Below are positions 41,937 to 50,958 of a stretch of DNA of 64,000 nucleotides, piece after piece. The stretch is from assembly GCF_026898115.1 (NCBI RefSeq), contig NZ_CP114036.1, positions 8,302,001 to 8,366,000 of the forward strand. Reading direction: 5' to 3'. Position 1 is the stretch's first letter. Every line of letters begins with the position of its first letter. Under the pieces are notes generated by a model, which was not told the DNA's origin, searched no databases, and saw only the letters and a program-made list of their open reading frames with translations. The stretch comes from Streptomyces sp. S465 (lineage in GTDB: Bacteria > Actinomycetota > Actinomycetes > Streptomycetales > Streptomycetaceae). Both the position numbers and the translations under genes were made by a program.

Positions 41937-43027
41937 GTGCGCCGGAGGGCGTGCGCTGCATGCTGATGCGCGGCGGCACCTCCAAGGGCGCCTATTTCCT
42001 CGAGCAGGATCTGCCGTCCGACCCCGGTGCCCGCGACGAGCTGCTGCTGAGGATCATGGGCACCCCCGATCCGCGGCAGATCGACGGCCTCGGTGGGGCA
42101 CACCCCCTCACCAGCAAGGTGGCCGTCGTCTCCGCGTCCCAGGACCCGGACGCCGATGTGGACTATCTGTTCCTCCAGCTCGGCGTGGAGGAGGCCGAGG
42201 TCTCCGACCGGCAGAACTGCGGCAACCTCCTGGCCGGAGTCGGCCCCTTCGCCGTCGAACGGGGCCTGGTCGCCGCCCAGGACGGGCGGACCCCGGTGCG
42301 GATCAGGATGGTCAACAGCGGTGACCTCGCCACCGCGACCGTTGCCACCCCGGACCGGCGCGTCGACTACACCGGCTCGGCCGAGATCTCGGGCGTACCG
42401 GGCTCCGCCGCCCCGATCGTGATCGCCTTCGCGCAGGGCAGCGGTCCGCTGCTGCCCACCGGCCGGGCCCGTGACCTCATCGACGGCACCCCGGTGACCT
42501 GTGTGGACAACGGGATGCCGACCGTGCTGATCGCCGCGTCCGACCTGGACGTCACCGGCTATGAGGACCCCGAGCAACTGGAGGCGGACACGGCGCTCGG
42601 CGCCCGGCTCCAGCGGATCCGGCAGGAGGCCGGCCGGCTGATGGGGCTGGGCGACGTCCGGGCCACGACCGTGCCCAAGCTCAGCCTGCTGGCCCCGCCC
42701 CAGCACGGTGGCGCCGTGATGACCCGCACCTTCATCCCGGTCCGCTGCCACACGTCCATCGGCGTCCTGGGAGCCGCGAGCGTTGCCGCCGGACTGTGTG
42801 TCGAGGGAAGCGTCGGCCAGGGCGTGGCCCGGCTCCCGGAGACGGGGGAGCGGCTGCGCATCGAACACCCCACCGGCTTCCTGGACATCGACACGGCCGT
42901 GGACAACCACCCGGCCGCGGACGACGGCACGGCCGTGGACGGCGCCGCCCCCGTGGCACGGGGCACGGCCGTCGTGCGCACCGCGCGCAAGATCTTCGAC
43001 GGCACGGTCTTCCCGCGACCCGCCTGA
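41933..43027 (+). CDS. PrpF/LigU-type 4-oxalomesaconate tautomerase
   Basis: A 364-residue PrpF-family isomerase with tandem diaminopimelate-epimerase-like halves. MRGGTSKGAYFLEQDLP is the hallmark N-terminus; DRQNCGNLLAGVGPFA carries the first catalytic Cys and CHTSIGVLGAASVAAG the second half. Homologues (GalD, LigU) interconvert the keto/enol or double-bond isomers of 4-oxalomesaconate. Overlaps the aldolase gene by 4 bases. Confidence 0.87.
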   Translation: MSAPEGVRCMLMRGGTSKGAYFLEQDLPSDPGARDELLLRIMGTPDPRQIDGLGGAHPLTSKVAVVSASQDPDADVDYLFLQLGVEEAEVSDRQNCGNLLAGVGPFAVERGLVAAQDGRTPVRIRMVNSGDLATATVATPDRRVDYTGSAEISGVPGSAAPIVIAFAQGSGPLLPTGRARDLIDGTPVTCVDNGMPTVLIAASDLDVTGYEDPEQLEADTALGARLQRIRQEAGRLMGLGDVRATTVPKLSLLAPPQHGGAVMTRTFIPVRCHTSIGVLGAASVAAGLCVEGSVGQGVARLPETGERLRIEHPTGFLDIDTAVDNHPAADDGTAVDGAAPVARGTAVVRTARKIFDGTVFPRPA

Positions 43028-43171
43028 TCCGCGCCCCGACCCGCACCACCTCCGGTACCACCCCGGGCCGGCACCAGCCCTTCCGCTGACACGTATGCAC
43101 GCATGTCACGCACATGTCACACCTGTTCGCCTGTCACAGCCCATGTCCACCCGCCACTCAAGGAGCCGCTG

Positions 43172-44122
43172 ATGACCCCGCCGCTCGGGGACATCGCCCA
43201 CCTGGGCCATGTCGAACTGCTCACCCCCGACCTCGATGGCAGCCTGTGGTTCTTCACCACGATCCTCGGCCTGACCGAGAACGGCCGCTCGGGCGACTCG
43301 GTCCACCTGCGCACCTGGGACGACTACGAGCACCACAGCCTGACCCTCACCGCACACGCGACCTCGGGCATTCGCCGCACCGCCCTGCGCGCGTCCGGCG
43401 AGGAAGCCCTCCACCGCCGGGTGAAGGAGGCCGAGGCCGCCGGCCGTACCGGGCGCTGGGTCGAGGACGAACCCGGTATCGGCCCGCTCTACGTCACCAG
43501 TGACCCCGATGGCCACGAGGTCGCCCTGTACTGGGAGAGCGAGTGGTACCAGGCGCCGTCCGAGCTCAAGCCGGGACTGAAGAACCAGCCCCAGGCCAAG
43601 CCCGGCCACGGCGTGGGGGTGCGCCGCCTGGACCACGTCAACTTCCTCGCCTCCGACGTCGGTTCCAACGCCGCGTTCATCCGCGAGGTGCTCGGCGCCC
43701 GTCCCACCGAGCAGATCGTCCTCGACGACGGGCGGGTCGCCGCCCAGTGGCTGACGTTCACCAACAAGTCCTACGACATCGTCTACACCGAGGACTGGTC
43801 GGGCTCGCAGGGACGGCTGCACCACATCGCGTTCGCCACCGACACCCGTGAGGACATCCTGCGCGCCGCCGATCTGTGCCTGGACAACGGCGTGCACATC
43901 GAGACCGGCCCCCATAAGCACGCCATCCAGCAGACGTTCTTCCTCTACGTCTACGAACCGGGCGGCAACCGCATCGAGCTGTGCAACCCGCTCACCCGCC
44001 TGGTCCTGGCCCCCGACTGGCCGCTGATCACCTGGACCCAGGCCGAGCGTGCCAAGGGCCAGGCGTGGGGCCTGAAGACCATCGAGTCCTTCCACACCCA
44101 CGGCACCCCGCCGCTCGACTGA
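43172..44122 (+). CDS. type I extradiol ring-cleavage dioxygenase (VOC family)
   Basis: A 316-residue dioxygenase resembling catechol 2,3-dioxygenase, with two vicinal-oxygen-chelate domains. Iron ligands are in RRLDHVNFLAS (His), GRLHHIAFATD (His) and NRIELCNP (Glu); the C-terminal APDWPLITWT is typical of catechol 2,3-dioxygenases. ATG 43172 follows AAGGAG. It probably opens a substituted catechol meta to the hydroxyls. The substrate is unknown; its neighbours imply a carboxylated intermediate. Confidence 0.87.
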   Translation: MTPPLGDIAHLGHVELLTPDLDGSLWFFTTILGLTENGRSGDSVHLRTWDDYEHHSLTLTAHATSGIRRTALRASGEEALHRRVKEAEAAGRTGRWVEDEPGIGPLYVTSDPDGHEVALYWESEWYQAPSELKPGLKNQPQAKPGHGVGVRRLDHVNFLASDVGSNAAFIREVLGARPTEQIVLDDGRVAAQWLTFTNKSYDIVYTEDWSGSQGRLHHIAFATDTREDILRAADLCLDNGVHIETGPHKHAIQQTFFLYVYEPGGNRIELCNPLTRLVLAPDWPLITWTQAERAKGQAWGLKTIESFHTHGTPPLD

Positions 44123-44279
44123 CCGCCCCCGGGGCCGCTCGGGCCCCAGGACCCGCATCCCGGGTCCCGGGGCCCGCCCCGCAGGGCCCGCCCCCCAGGG
44201 CCCGCCTCCCCGAAGCCCCTCCCCAGGGCCTCGCCGGATCCCCAGGGCCGCCATGGACCTCCATGGGCCCGCCTTCAGG

Positions 44280-44325
44280 ACCGCACCCCCAGGACACGCC
44301 TCCAGGACACGCCTCCAGGACGAGA
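44280..44325. repeat. CAGGACACGCCTC tandem repeat before the MFS gene
   Basis: Three units of about 13 bp (CCAGGACACGCCT, CCAGGACACGCCT, CCAGGACGAGAGG) run into the ribosome site of the transporter gene. A further set of degenerate CAGGGCC units fills 44160-44260. Confidence 0.6.
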
Positions 44326-44333
44326 GGAACGTC

Positions 44334-45671
44334 ATGTCCTACCCACCCACATCCGCCGCCGGTTCGCGCGGCACGGCACTCGCGGTCCTCGTGGTCGCGC
44401 TGTGCTGGACGGTCGTCCTCTTCGACGGCCTCGACCTGTTCATCTACGGCGCCGTGCTGCCCGACATGCTCGACGACCCCGGCCTCGGACTGACCCCCGG
44501 CCGGGCCGGGGACCTCGGCAGCTGGGCCACCTTCGGCATGCTGCTGGGCGCCCTGTCCGCGGGCACCGTCACCGACTGGATCGGGCGCAAGAAGGTGATC
44601 ATCGGCTGCACCACGGTGTTCTCCCTCGCCTCCGCCGTCTGCGCCATGGCCCCCAACCTGGGCGTCTTCGGCGTGGCCCGGTTCATCGCCGGGGTCGGCC
44701 TGGGCGGCCTGCTGCCCACCACCATCACCCTGGTCGCCGAATACGCCCCCCGCGGCCGCGGCAACCTCATGATCGGTCTGCTGATGACCGCCCATCAGGC
44801 GGGCGGCATCCTGGCGGCGTTGCTGGGCCTGTGGATGGTGGAGCCGCTCGGCTGGCGCTCCGTCTTCTGGGTCGGGCTGGCGCCGCTGATCGTCGCCGTG
44901 CCGCTGGTGGCGCTCCACCTCCCCGAATCCCTCGGCTTCCTCATGGCCCGCGGCCGCACCGACGAGGCCCGCCGGCTCGCCGAGCGGTACCAGGTCGAAC
45001 TGCCGGCCACCGCACCGGAGCCGGCCGCCCGGCCCGACCGCCGGCGCGCCCTGGCCATGCTGTTCAGCGACGGCCAGTGGAAGAAGACCATCCTGTTCTG
45101 GTGCGCCTCCTTCGGCGGACTGCTGCTCGTCTACGGCGTCAGCACCTGGCTGCCGACCATGATGCGCGGTCAGGGCTATGAACTCGGCTCGGCCCTGGCC
45201 TTCCTCATCGTCATCAACGTCGGTGGCATCGTGGGCATGCTGGTGGCCGGACGCATCGCCGACCGCTTCGGCGCCGCCCGGGTCGCGGCCGTCTGGTTCG
45301 GCTGCACCGCCATCGGCATCTATCTGCTGGGCATCCATATGCCGCTGGCGCTCACCTACGTCGTGGTCTTCCTGACCGGTCTGTGGCTGTTCAGCGCGCA
45401 GACCATGGTCTACGCGACCGTCGCGGGACGCTCCACCACCGAGAACCGCGCCACCGCCGTCGGCTGGACCTCCGGGATGGGCCGCTTCGGAGCCGTCTTC
45501 GGCCCCTGGCTCGGCGGCCGGCTGGTCGCGAACGGGGCGGAGGACTGGGGCTTCACCGTGTTCGCCGCCACCGCCCTGCTCGCCACCGTGCTGATCGGCC
45601 TCACCGGGCTCCGTTCGGTGCGGCAGACCCCGCGAAGTGACTCCGCGGAGCCGCTGTCCACCACCGGCTGA
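44334..45671 (+). CDS. MFS transporter, aromatic-acid:H+ symporter type
   Basis: A 445-residue 12-TM transporter of the AAHS (PcaK/BenK-like) group. VLFDGLDLFIYGAVLPDML in TM1 is the group hallmark (DGxD). Motif A is TDWIGRKKVII, and AEYAPRGRGNLMIG follows TM4. ATG 44334 follows GAGAGGAA; upstream frame is repeat-derived. Last gene of the catabolic set; likely imports the aromatic acid. Confidence 0.9.
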   Translation: MSYPPTSAAGSRGTALAVLVVALCWTVVLFDGLDLFIYGAVLPDMLDDPGLGLTPGRAGDLGSWATFGMLLGALSAGTVTDWIGRKKVIIGCTTVFSLASAVCAMAPNLGVFGVARFIAGVGLGGLLPTTITLVAEYAPRGRGNLMIGLLMTAHQAGGILAALLGLWMVEPLGWRSVFWVGLAPLIVAVPLVALHLPESLGFLMARGRTDEARRLAERYQVELPATAPEPAARPDRRRALAMLFSDGQWKKTILFWCASFGGLLLVYGVSTWLPTMMRGQGYELGSALAFLIVINVGGIVGMLVAGRIADRFGAARVAAVWFGCTAIGIYLLGIHMPLALTYVVVFLTGLWLFSAQTMVYATVAGRSTTENRATAVGWTSGMGRFGAVFGPWLGGRLVANGAEDWGFTVFAATALLATVLIGLTGLRSVRQTPRSDSAEPLSTTG

Positions 45672-45739
45672 CCGGGACCGGGCGCGGTGGTACGTGGGGG
45701 TGTATCAGGGTTCTTGTCACGCCCCCATGGCACACCTCG

Positions 45740-45922
45740 TTGAGCGGCGGCGAGATCACCCGGCTGTTCGGCGAGATGTTCGCCCATGGCGCGCAGGCGG
45801 CGATGTGGCTGGTGGCGGGTGTCTCGCTGGCCGCGCTCGTGGTCCTGGGCCTGCTCGGGCCGCGCCGTCCGGCCACGGACGCCGCCGCGTGCGAGGCGGC
45901 CGCCGACCGGCAGACGGTGTGA
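45740..45922 (+). pseudogene. possible MFS transporter C-terminal remnant
   Basis: A 60-codon frame from TTG reads GGEITRLFGEMFAHGAQAAM and then a single hydrophobic helix ending in a charged tail. This resembles the last helix of a DHA2-type exporter. No start signal is seen. The rest of 45672-46019 holds nothing else recognisable. Confidence 0.35.
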
Positions 45923-46019
45923 TGGGGCGCGCCCGGGGCCCGGTGGCCCCGCGGCGCCGCACAGCGGGATCACAGCGACTCCCCATGTTCCGGCAAGGTT
46001 GGTCGGCTAGCCTCCGGGC

Positions 46020-46901
46020 ATGCCCATGACCCGCTCCATGGATGAGGCACTGGCGGGGGCCGCCGTGCGTGCCCTGATCGCCCAGGCGGAGCTGACGCCC
46101 AAACCGGGGCTCGCCGACGCCCGTGATCTTCAGGCGCGCGCCACCGGTGCGGATCTGCTCGCGCTGCGCTGGTCGGCCAAGGCGCTGGCGCCCGGGTTCG
46201 CGGCCATGGCCGCCGCCGCGCGCCGCCCCGGGGAGCCGACCCGCGCGCTGCGCGAGGAACTGGGGGCCATCGGCCGCTGCGCCGAGTGGACGATGGCACG
46301 GGCCGGTGGCGACGCGGCCACCGGCCCCCTCCACCACGGCGCGCTGTGGGTGATGGGGCTGCTGGTGGCGGCCGCCGCGCTGCGCCCCGGCGCCGGGCCC
46401 GGTGAGCTGACCGCCACCGCCAAGCGGATTGCGGACCACACCGACCGCGGCGCACCGCGCCGGCCCTCACCGGGCTCGCACGTCTCCGCCACCTATGGGG
46501 CGCCGGGCGCGCGCGGAGAGGCGCGGGCCTCCTTCCCCCATGTGCGCCGCGCCCTGGACGCCCTGTCCCGGGCGCGTGCCGCGGGGGCCACCGAGACCCA
46601 GGCGCGCCTGGACGCGCTGCTCACCGTGATGAGCACCCTCCAGGACACCGGGCCGCTGTACCGGGCGGGCCCGCCCGCCCTCCGGCGGGTGAAGGAGGGT
46701 GCGCAGGCCGTGCTCGACGCGGGTGGCACCGCGACCCCCGAGGGAGCCGCCGCCCTGGCCGCGCTGGACGCGGAGCTGCGCGAACGGGGCATCGCGCCGC
46801 GCGGAAGCGCCGCGCTGCTCGCGGGGGCCCTGTTCCTGGACGGCCTCCCGGCACCGGCGGTCACGGCGTCGTCCGGGACGGTGGCTCCGTCCGGGCGGTG
46901 A
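46020..46901 (+). CDS. triphosphoribosyl-dephospho-CoA synthase (CitG/MdcB family)
   Basis: A 293-residue helical ATP-dependent transferase that makes the prosthetic-group precursor for citrate lyase or malonate decarboxylase. QAELTPKPGLADARD matches the family's KPGLVD motif, LHHGALWVMGLL the HKGxIF-like motif and GARGEARASFPHV the GxRGEA motif. No citrate lyase or malonate decarboxylase subunits are present nearby, so its partner is unknown. Convergent with a TetR gene (6-bp gap). Confidence 0.85.
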   Translation: MPMTRSMDEALAGAAVRALIAQAELTPKPGLADARDLQARATGADLLALRWSAKALAPGFAAMAAAARRPGEPTRALREELGAIGRCAEWTMARAGGDAATGPLHHGALWVMGLLVAAAALRPGAGPGELTATAKRIADHTDRGAPRRPSPGSHVSATYGAPGARGEARASFPHVRRALDALSRARAAGATETQARLDALLTVMSTLQDTGPLYRAGPPALRRVKEGAQAVLDAGGTATPEGAAALAALDAELRERGIAPRGSAALLAGALFLDGLPAPAVTASSGTVAPSGR

Positions 46902-46907
46902 TCAGCC

Positions 46908-47552
46908 CTACGCCCGCGCGGTCAGTCCGTGGCGGTGGAGGAAGGCATCGACGAGCCGGTCGGTGAACTCCGCGCCGATGGACTCCTCGGTCACCAGGAC
47001 GCGGTAGTAGACGGGGCCCATGAGCTGGTCGGTCTCGGCCGCCAGATCCAGATCGGCCGGCAACTCGCCGCGCTCCACGGCGCGTTCCAGCGGCAGGCGG
47101 TCGCGGCGGCGCTGGTCGTCGAGGCACCGGGACCGGAACTCCCGCGCGAACACCGGATCGTGCTGGGCCTGGGCGATCAGGGCCTTGTAGACGGCGCCGG
47201 GCTCGGAGGCGTTGAGGAAGGAGGCGACATCGCGCAGATGGCCGCGCAGATCGCGGGCGAGGTCACCGGAGTCGTGCACGGTGAGGTCCTCTGCCACGTC
47301 CTGGAGGAAGGCGTCCAGCAGGACGTCGGTCTTGGTGCTCCACCAGCGGTAGATGGTCTGCTTGGCGACACCCGCCCGGGTGGCGATGCCCTCCATCGTC
47401 AGGCCCGCGAAGCCCTTCTCGACGAGCAGGTCATCGGCGGCTTCCAGCACCGCCCGCCGGGCCGGCTCACTGCGTCCGTGCCGGTTGCCGTGGTGGCGTG
47501 GTGCCGGCCGGCCGGTGCCGCTCGTCTCAGCGGTCTGTGTCACACGTGCCAT
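46908..47552 (-). CDS. TetR-family regulator
   Basis: A 214-residue repressor. The helix-turn-helix lies at about residues 34-75 (GLTMEGIATRAGVAKQTIYRWW), followed by a TetR_C helical domain. The basic His/Arg-rich N-terminal tail of about 30 residues is long for the family. ATG 47552 follows GGGGAGG. Target is unknown; the divergent side is an undersized gene with its own ribosome site. Confidence 0.88.
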   Translation of the reverse strand: MARVTQTAETSGTGRPAPRHHGNRHGRSEPARRAVLEAADDLLVEKGFAGLTMEGIATRAGVAKQTIYRWWSTKTDVLLDAFLQDVAEDLTVHDSGDLARDLRGHLRDVASFLNASEPGAVYKALIAQAQHDPVFAREFRSRCLDDQRRRDRLPLERAVERGELPADLDLAAETDQLMGPVYYRVLVTEESIGAEFTDRLVDAFLHRHGLTARA

Positions 47553-47661
47553 CTCGCCTCCCCGGATCAGGATAACCACCCCCACCGCCGATGCCGCACG
47601 GCCGGCCCGCCGGCCGGATCACCGGTCGGCGGGCCCGGGGCGCCGAGAGGGGGTGCGGTGC

Positions 47662-47832
47662 CTAATCCCGCTCCCCTTCGGCCTGTGAGGGAGTCGTCCT
47701 CTGTACGTCGGGGTGGCCGGCGTCCAGCTCGTCGTCGCGTTCGCCCTCGGCCTGCGAGGGGGTCGTCCACGGCACGTCCGGGTGGCCGGTTTCCCGTTTG
47801 CGTTCGGCGTGGGAGGGGGCTGGCTCGGTCAT
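47662..47832 (-). CDS. 56-residue acidic protein with internal duplication
   Basis: A small gene below common size cut-offs. ATG 47832 is preceded by GGAGG at proper spacing, and the stop is TAG 47662. The product is highly charged, with no hydrophobic segment: MTEPAPSHAERKRET is followed by two near-identical 18-residue units (GHPDVPWTTPSQAEGERD and GHPDVQRTTPSQAEGERD) joined by DELDA. Third positions of both units differ at several synonymous sites, which indicates protein-level selection. Probably a disordered binding peptide; function unknown. Confidence 0.7.
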   Translation of the reverse strand: MTEPAPSHAERKRETGHPDVPWTTPSQAEGERDDELDAGHPDVQRTTPSQAEGERD

Positions 47833-48141
47833 GTGGTGCCTCCGCTCCGGTTGCGGACGCTGCCGAGTTTACGCCCGTATGTCCATATCGGCGCGGTGTG
47901 GCCGCCGCCGCGCCACGGCCCTCGGCGCCGGGTGCTTCCGCCGCCGGAGCGCACCGGCCACCACCGGGCGGGCCGGCCGGTCGGTCGTGCGGCGGTTCAT
48001 CCGCGATTTATCGGCACGTAATGTCTAGACCAGTGTCATGTTCACTGCCATGATGGCTCCGCACTCCCGGCTCCACCAGCACGACACACCCCCCCCATTC
48101 CCCCCGCTGACGCGGCCGTCCGGCCGCGCGAGAGGTGACGT
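47833..48141. other. promoter region of the GH64-GH76 unit
   Basis: No gene of usable size was seen in these 309 bases. They hold the start signals of the small leftward gene and the upstream region of GH64, with the DasR-like site at 48019-48034 and an AGAGGTG ribosome site just before 48142. Confidence 0.4.
48019..48034. promoter_or_regulatory. dre-like (DasR-type) site, right half conserved
   Basis: TAATGTCTAGACCAGT matches 12 of 16 positions of the DasR consensus ACTGGTCTAGACCAGT; core GTCTAGAC is palindromic and the right half is perfect. It lies 108 bp before the GH64 start. Confidence 0.5.
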
Positions 48142-49350
48142 ATGTCCAGACGCGTCCCCACCCGCTTCGGAACCCTGCCCGTCTGGGTGTCCGCCCTGCT
48201 GCTGGCCCTGGGCATGACCGCCCTGGCCCCCGAGGCCTCCGCCCGGCCGGCCGTGCCGGACACCATCCCCCTGAAGTTCACCAACAACTCCGGACGCGGC
48301 GACCAGATCTACATCTACACGCTCGGCACCCTGCTCTCGACCGGGCAGCAGGGCTGGGTCGACGCCGCCGGGACCTTCCACGCCTGGCCCGCCGGCGGCA
48401 ACCCGCCCACCCCGGCCCCCGACGCGTCGATCGCCGGACCGGCGGGCGGCCAGTCCCTGACGATCCGCATCCCGAAGATCTCCGGCCGGGTCTACTTCTC
48501 CTACGGCCAGAAGCTCGACTTCCGGCTCACCACCGGCGGCCTGGTGCAGCCCGCCGTGCAGAACCCCTCGGACCCCAACCACAACATCCTGTTCAACTGG
48601 AGCGAGTTCACCCTCGACGACTCCGGGCTGTACATCAACAGCACCCAGGTCGACATGTTCTCCGCGCCGTACGCGGTGGGGGTGCAGGGCGCCGACGGCA
48701 CCGTGAAGAGCGCCGGCCACCTCAAGCCCGGCGGCTACAGCGGCGTCCTCAACGCGCTGCGCGCCCAGTCGGGCGGCTGGGCGGGCCTCATCCAGACCCG
48801 CTCCGACGGCACCGTCCTGCGGGCCCTGGCGCCCGGACACGGCATCGAGGCGGGCGCCCTGTCCGGCACGGTGATGGACGACTACATCAACCGTGTGTGG
48901 CAGAAGTACACCAGCTCCACCCTGACCGTCACACCCTTCGCCGACCAGCCGAACACCAAGTACTACGGACGGGTCTCCGGCGACGTCATGAACTTCACCA
49001 ACGGCTCCGGAGCCGTGGTCACCAGCTTCCAGAAGCCGGACTCCGACTCCGTCTTCGGCTGCTACAAGCGCCTCGACGCCCCCAACGACCAGGTGCGCGG
49101 CCCGATTTCGCGGACCCTGTGCGCGGGCTTCAACCGCTCGACCCTGCTCACCAACCCCAACCAGCCCGACACCAGTGACACCGGCTTCTACGCCGACGCC
49201 GTGACCAACCACTACGCCCGCGCGATCCACGCCCAGATGGCCGACGGCAAGGCGTACGCCTTCGCCTTCGACGACGTCGGCCAGCACGAGTCGCTCGTCC
49301 ACGACGGCAATCCGCAGCAGGCGTCCATCACCCTGGAAACCTTCGACTAG
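48142..49350 (+). CDS. secreted GH64 endo-beta-1,3-glucanase
   Basis: A 402-residue exported laminaripentaose-producing type glucanase. The signal peptide is about residues 1-35. IPLKFTNNSGRGDQIYIYTLG is the family-specific first strand. The catalytic Glu is in LFNWSEFTLDD and the Asp in INSTQVDMFSAPY. It hydrolyses beta-1,3-glucan of fungal walls. ATG 48142 follows AGAGGTG. No carbohydrate-binding module. It leads GH76 by 17 bp, so the two form one unit. Confidence 0.92.
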   Translation: MSRRVPTRFGTLPVWVSALLLALGMTALAPEASARPAVPDTIPLKFTNNSGRGDQIYIYTLGTLLSTGQQGWVDAAGTFHAWPAGGNPPTPAPDASIAGPAGGQSLTIRIPKISGRVYFSYGQKLDFRLTTGGLVQPAVQNPSDPNHNILFNWSEFTLDDSGLYINSTQVDMFSAPYAVGVQGADGTVKSAGHLKPGGYSGVLNALRAQSGGWAGLIQTRSDGTVLRALAPGHGIEAGALSGTVMDDYINRVWQKYTSSTLTVTPFADQPNTKYYGRVSGDVMNFTNGSGAVVTSFQKPDSDSVFGCYKRLDAPNDQVRGPISRTLCAGFNRSTLLTNPNQPDTSDTGFYADAVTNHYARAIHAQMADGKAYAFAFDDVGQHESLVHDGNPQQASITLETFD

Positions 49351-49367
49351 GCCGGGACGAGGCAGGC

Positions 49368-50834
49368 ATGAGACGCGAGAGACCGCTGTGCGCCCGCCTG
49401 GCCGCCCTCGTCACGGGAGCACTCGCCCTGCTGGCCCCGCAGCTCCTCCCGGCCCCGGCCGAGGCGGCACCGTCGGCCACCGTGTGCAACGCGTACTGCG
49501 ACGGCCGGGACCCGGCGCTCGCCCCGCGAAGCCGCACCCCCGTCACGGCCACCCTCTTCTCCCGCTCCATCGCCCTGCACTTCGACGACGCCGACGCGAT
49601 GGGCTGGGCCTCCATCGAAGACGGCAGCCCCGGCGACGAGGTGTGGCTGGACCGCTCGTTCGACGGCGGTCGCACCTGGTCCTCGGGCAGCCGCCTGGGG
49701 AACACCGCCATCCCCGCCGGGGCGCGGGGATGGCGCACCCTGATGTACAACGTGGACGACTGGGGCGCCCATGGCGTGGGCGCGCTGCGGGCGTGCGGCA
49801 AGGCCGGTGACCGCGCCGACATCGCCTGCACCCCCTGGGCCCGTACGACCTGGAACGCGGGCGACCGCCGCACGGCCGCCGCCACCGCGCAGATGGCGTT
49901 CTACGACTACCGGACCGGGCTGTTCGCCACCACCGGCTGGTGGAACTCGGCCAACGCCCTCACGGCCGTCATCGACAACATCCGCGTCACCGGCATGCGG
50001 AGCTACGCATACGCGATCGCCCGCACCTACGACCTCAACCTCGGCGCGCAGGGCGGGCAGTTCCGCAACGACTACATCGACGACACCGGCTGGTGGGGCC
50101 TGGCCTGGGTGGCCGCCTACGACCTCACCGGGGACTCCCGCTACCTCGCCACCGCCCGCGCCGACGCCGACCACATGGCCTCCTACTGGGACGGCACCTG
50201 CGGCGGCGGCGTGTGGTGGAGCACCGCGAAGACCTACAAGAACGCCATCGCCAACTCCCTCTACCTCCAGCTGAACGCCGCCCTGCACAACCGGATCCCC
50301 GGCGACACCACCTACCTCCAGCGGGCGAAGGCGGAGTGGACCTGGTTCCAGGGCACCGGCATGGTGAACTCATCGAACCTGGTCAACGACGGCATCGACC
50401 TGGGCACCTGCACGAACAACGGCAGCGCCGTCTGGTCCTACAACCAAGGCGTTCTGCTCGGCGGCCTCACCGAGCTGCACCAGGCCACCGGTGACGCCTC
50501 CGTGCTCGCCACGGCCCGCCGCATCGGCACAGCCGCCACCACGTCGTCCCAGCTCAACACGGCCGACGGCATCCTGAGGGACCCATGCGAGACCGGCGAC
50601 TGCGGCGCGGACGGCCCCTCGTTCAAGGGCGCTCATGTGCGGGGGCTGGCCAAGCTGAACGCGGCCTTGCCCGACCACCCCTACACGGCCTATCTCGGGC
50701 GGCAGGCGGACCGCGCCCACGCCGCCGACCGCAACGCCCTGGACCAGTACGGACTGCGCTGGTCAGGGCCGCTGGACTCGACCGACGCGGCACGGCAGCA
50801 CAGCGCGCTCGACCTGATGAACGCGGCCCCTTAG
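49368..50834 (+). CDS. secreted GH76 alpha-1,6-mannanase
   Basis: A 488-residue exported endo-alpha-1,6-mannanase. The signal peptide is about residues 1-36 (ending AEA). A short N-terminal beta region (about 40-130) precedes the alpha/alpha toroid. The catalytic Asp pair is in RNDYIDDTGWWGLAW; NDGIDLGTCTNNGSAVWSYNQ is conserved. It attacks the alpha-1,6-mannan backbone of yeast and fungal walls, complementing GH64. Confidence 0.92.
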   Translation: MRRERPLCARLAALVTGALALLAPQLLPAPAEAAPSATVCNAYCDGRDPALAPRSRTPVTATLFSRSIALHFDDADAMGWASIEDGSPGDEVWLDRSFDGGRTWSSGSRLGNTAIPAGARGWRTLMYNVDDWGAHGVGALRACGKAGDRADIACTPWARTTWNAGDRRTAAATAQMAFYDYRTGLFATTGWWNSANALTAVIDNIRVTGMRSYAYAIARTYDLNLGAQGGQFRNDYIDDTGWWGLAWVAAYDLTGDSRYLATARADADHMASYWDGTCGGGVWWSTAKTYKNAIANSLYLQLNAALHNRIPGDTTYLQRAKAEWTWFQGTGMVNSSNLVNDGIDLGTCTNNGSAVWSYNQGVLLGGLTELHQATGDASVLATARRIGTAATTSSQLNTADGILRDPCETGDCGADGPSFKGAHVRGLAKLNAALPDHPYTAYLGRQADRAHAADRNALDQYGLRWSGPLDSTDAARQHSALDLMNAAP

Positions 50835-50862
50835 CCGGGACCGCGGCCGCCGATCCGACGCG

Positions 50863-50892
50863 CCCGCCGTGTCCGCAGCCGGACACGGCGGG
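50863..50892 (+). terminator. terminator hairpin after GH76
   Basis: 12-bp perfect arms (CCCGCCGTGTCC region 50863-50874 and GGACACGGCGGG region 50881-50892) with loop GCAGCC, 29 bp after the GH76 stop. Confidence 0.75.
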
Positions 50893-50958
50893 GGCGGCAG
50901 CGGACAGCCGGACACTCGGGGACGTATCGTTGCGGGTGGACGGCGAGCGGAGCGTTTC

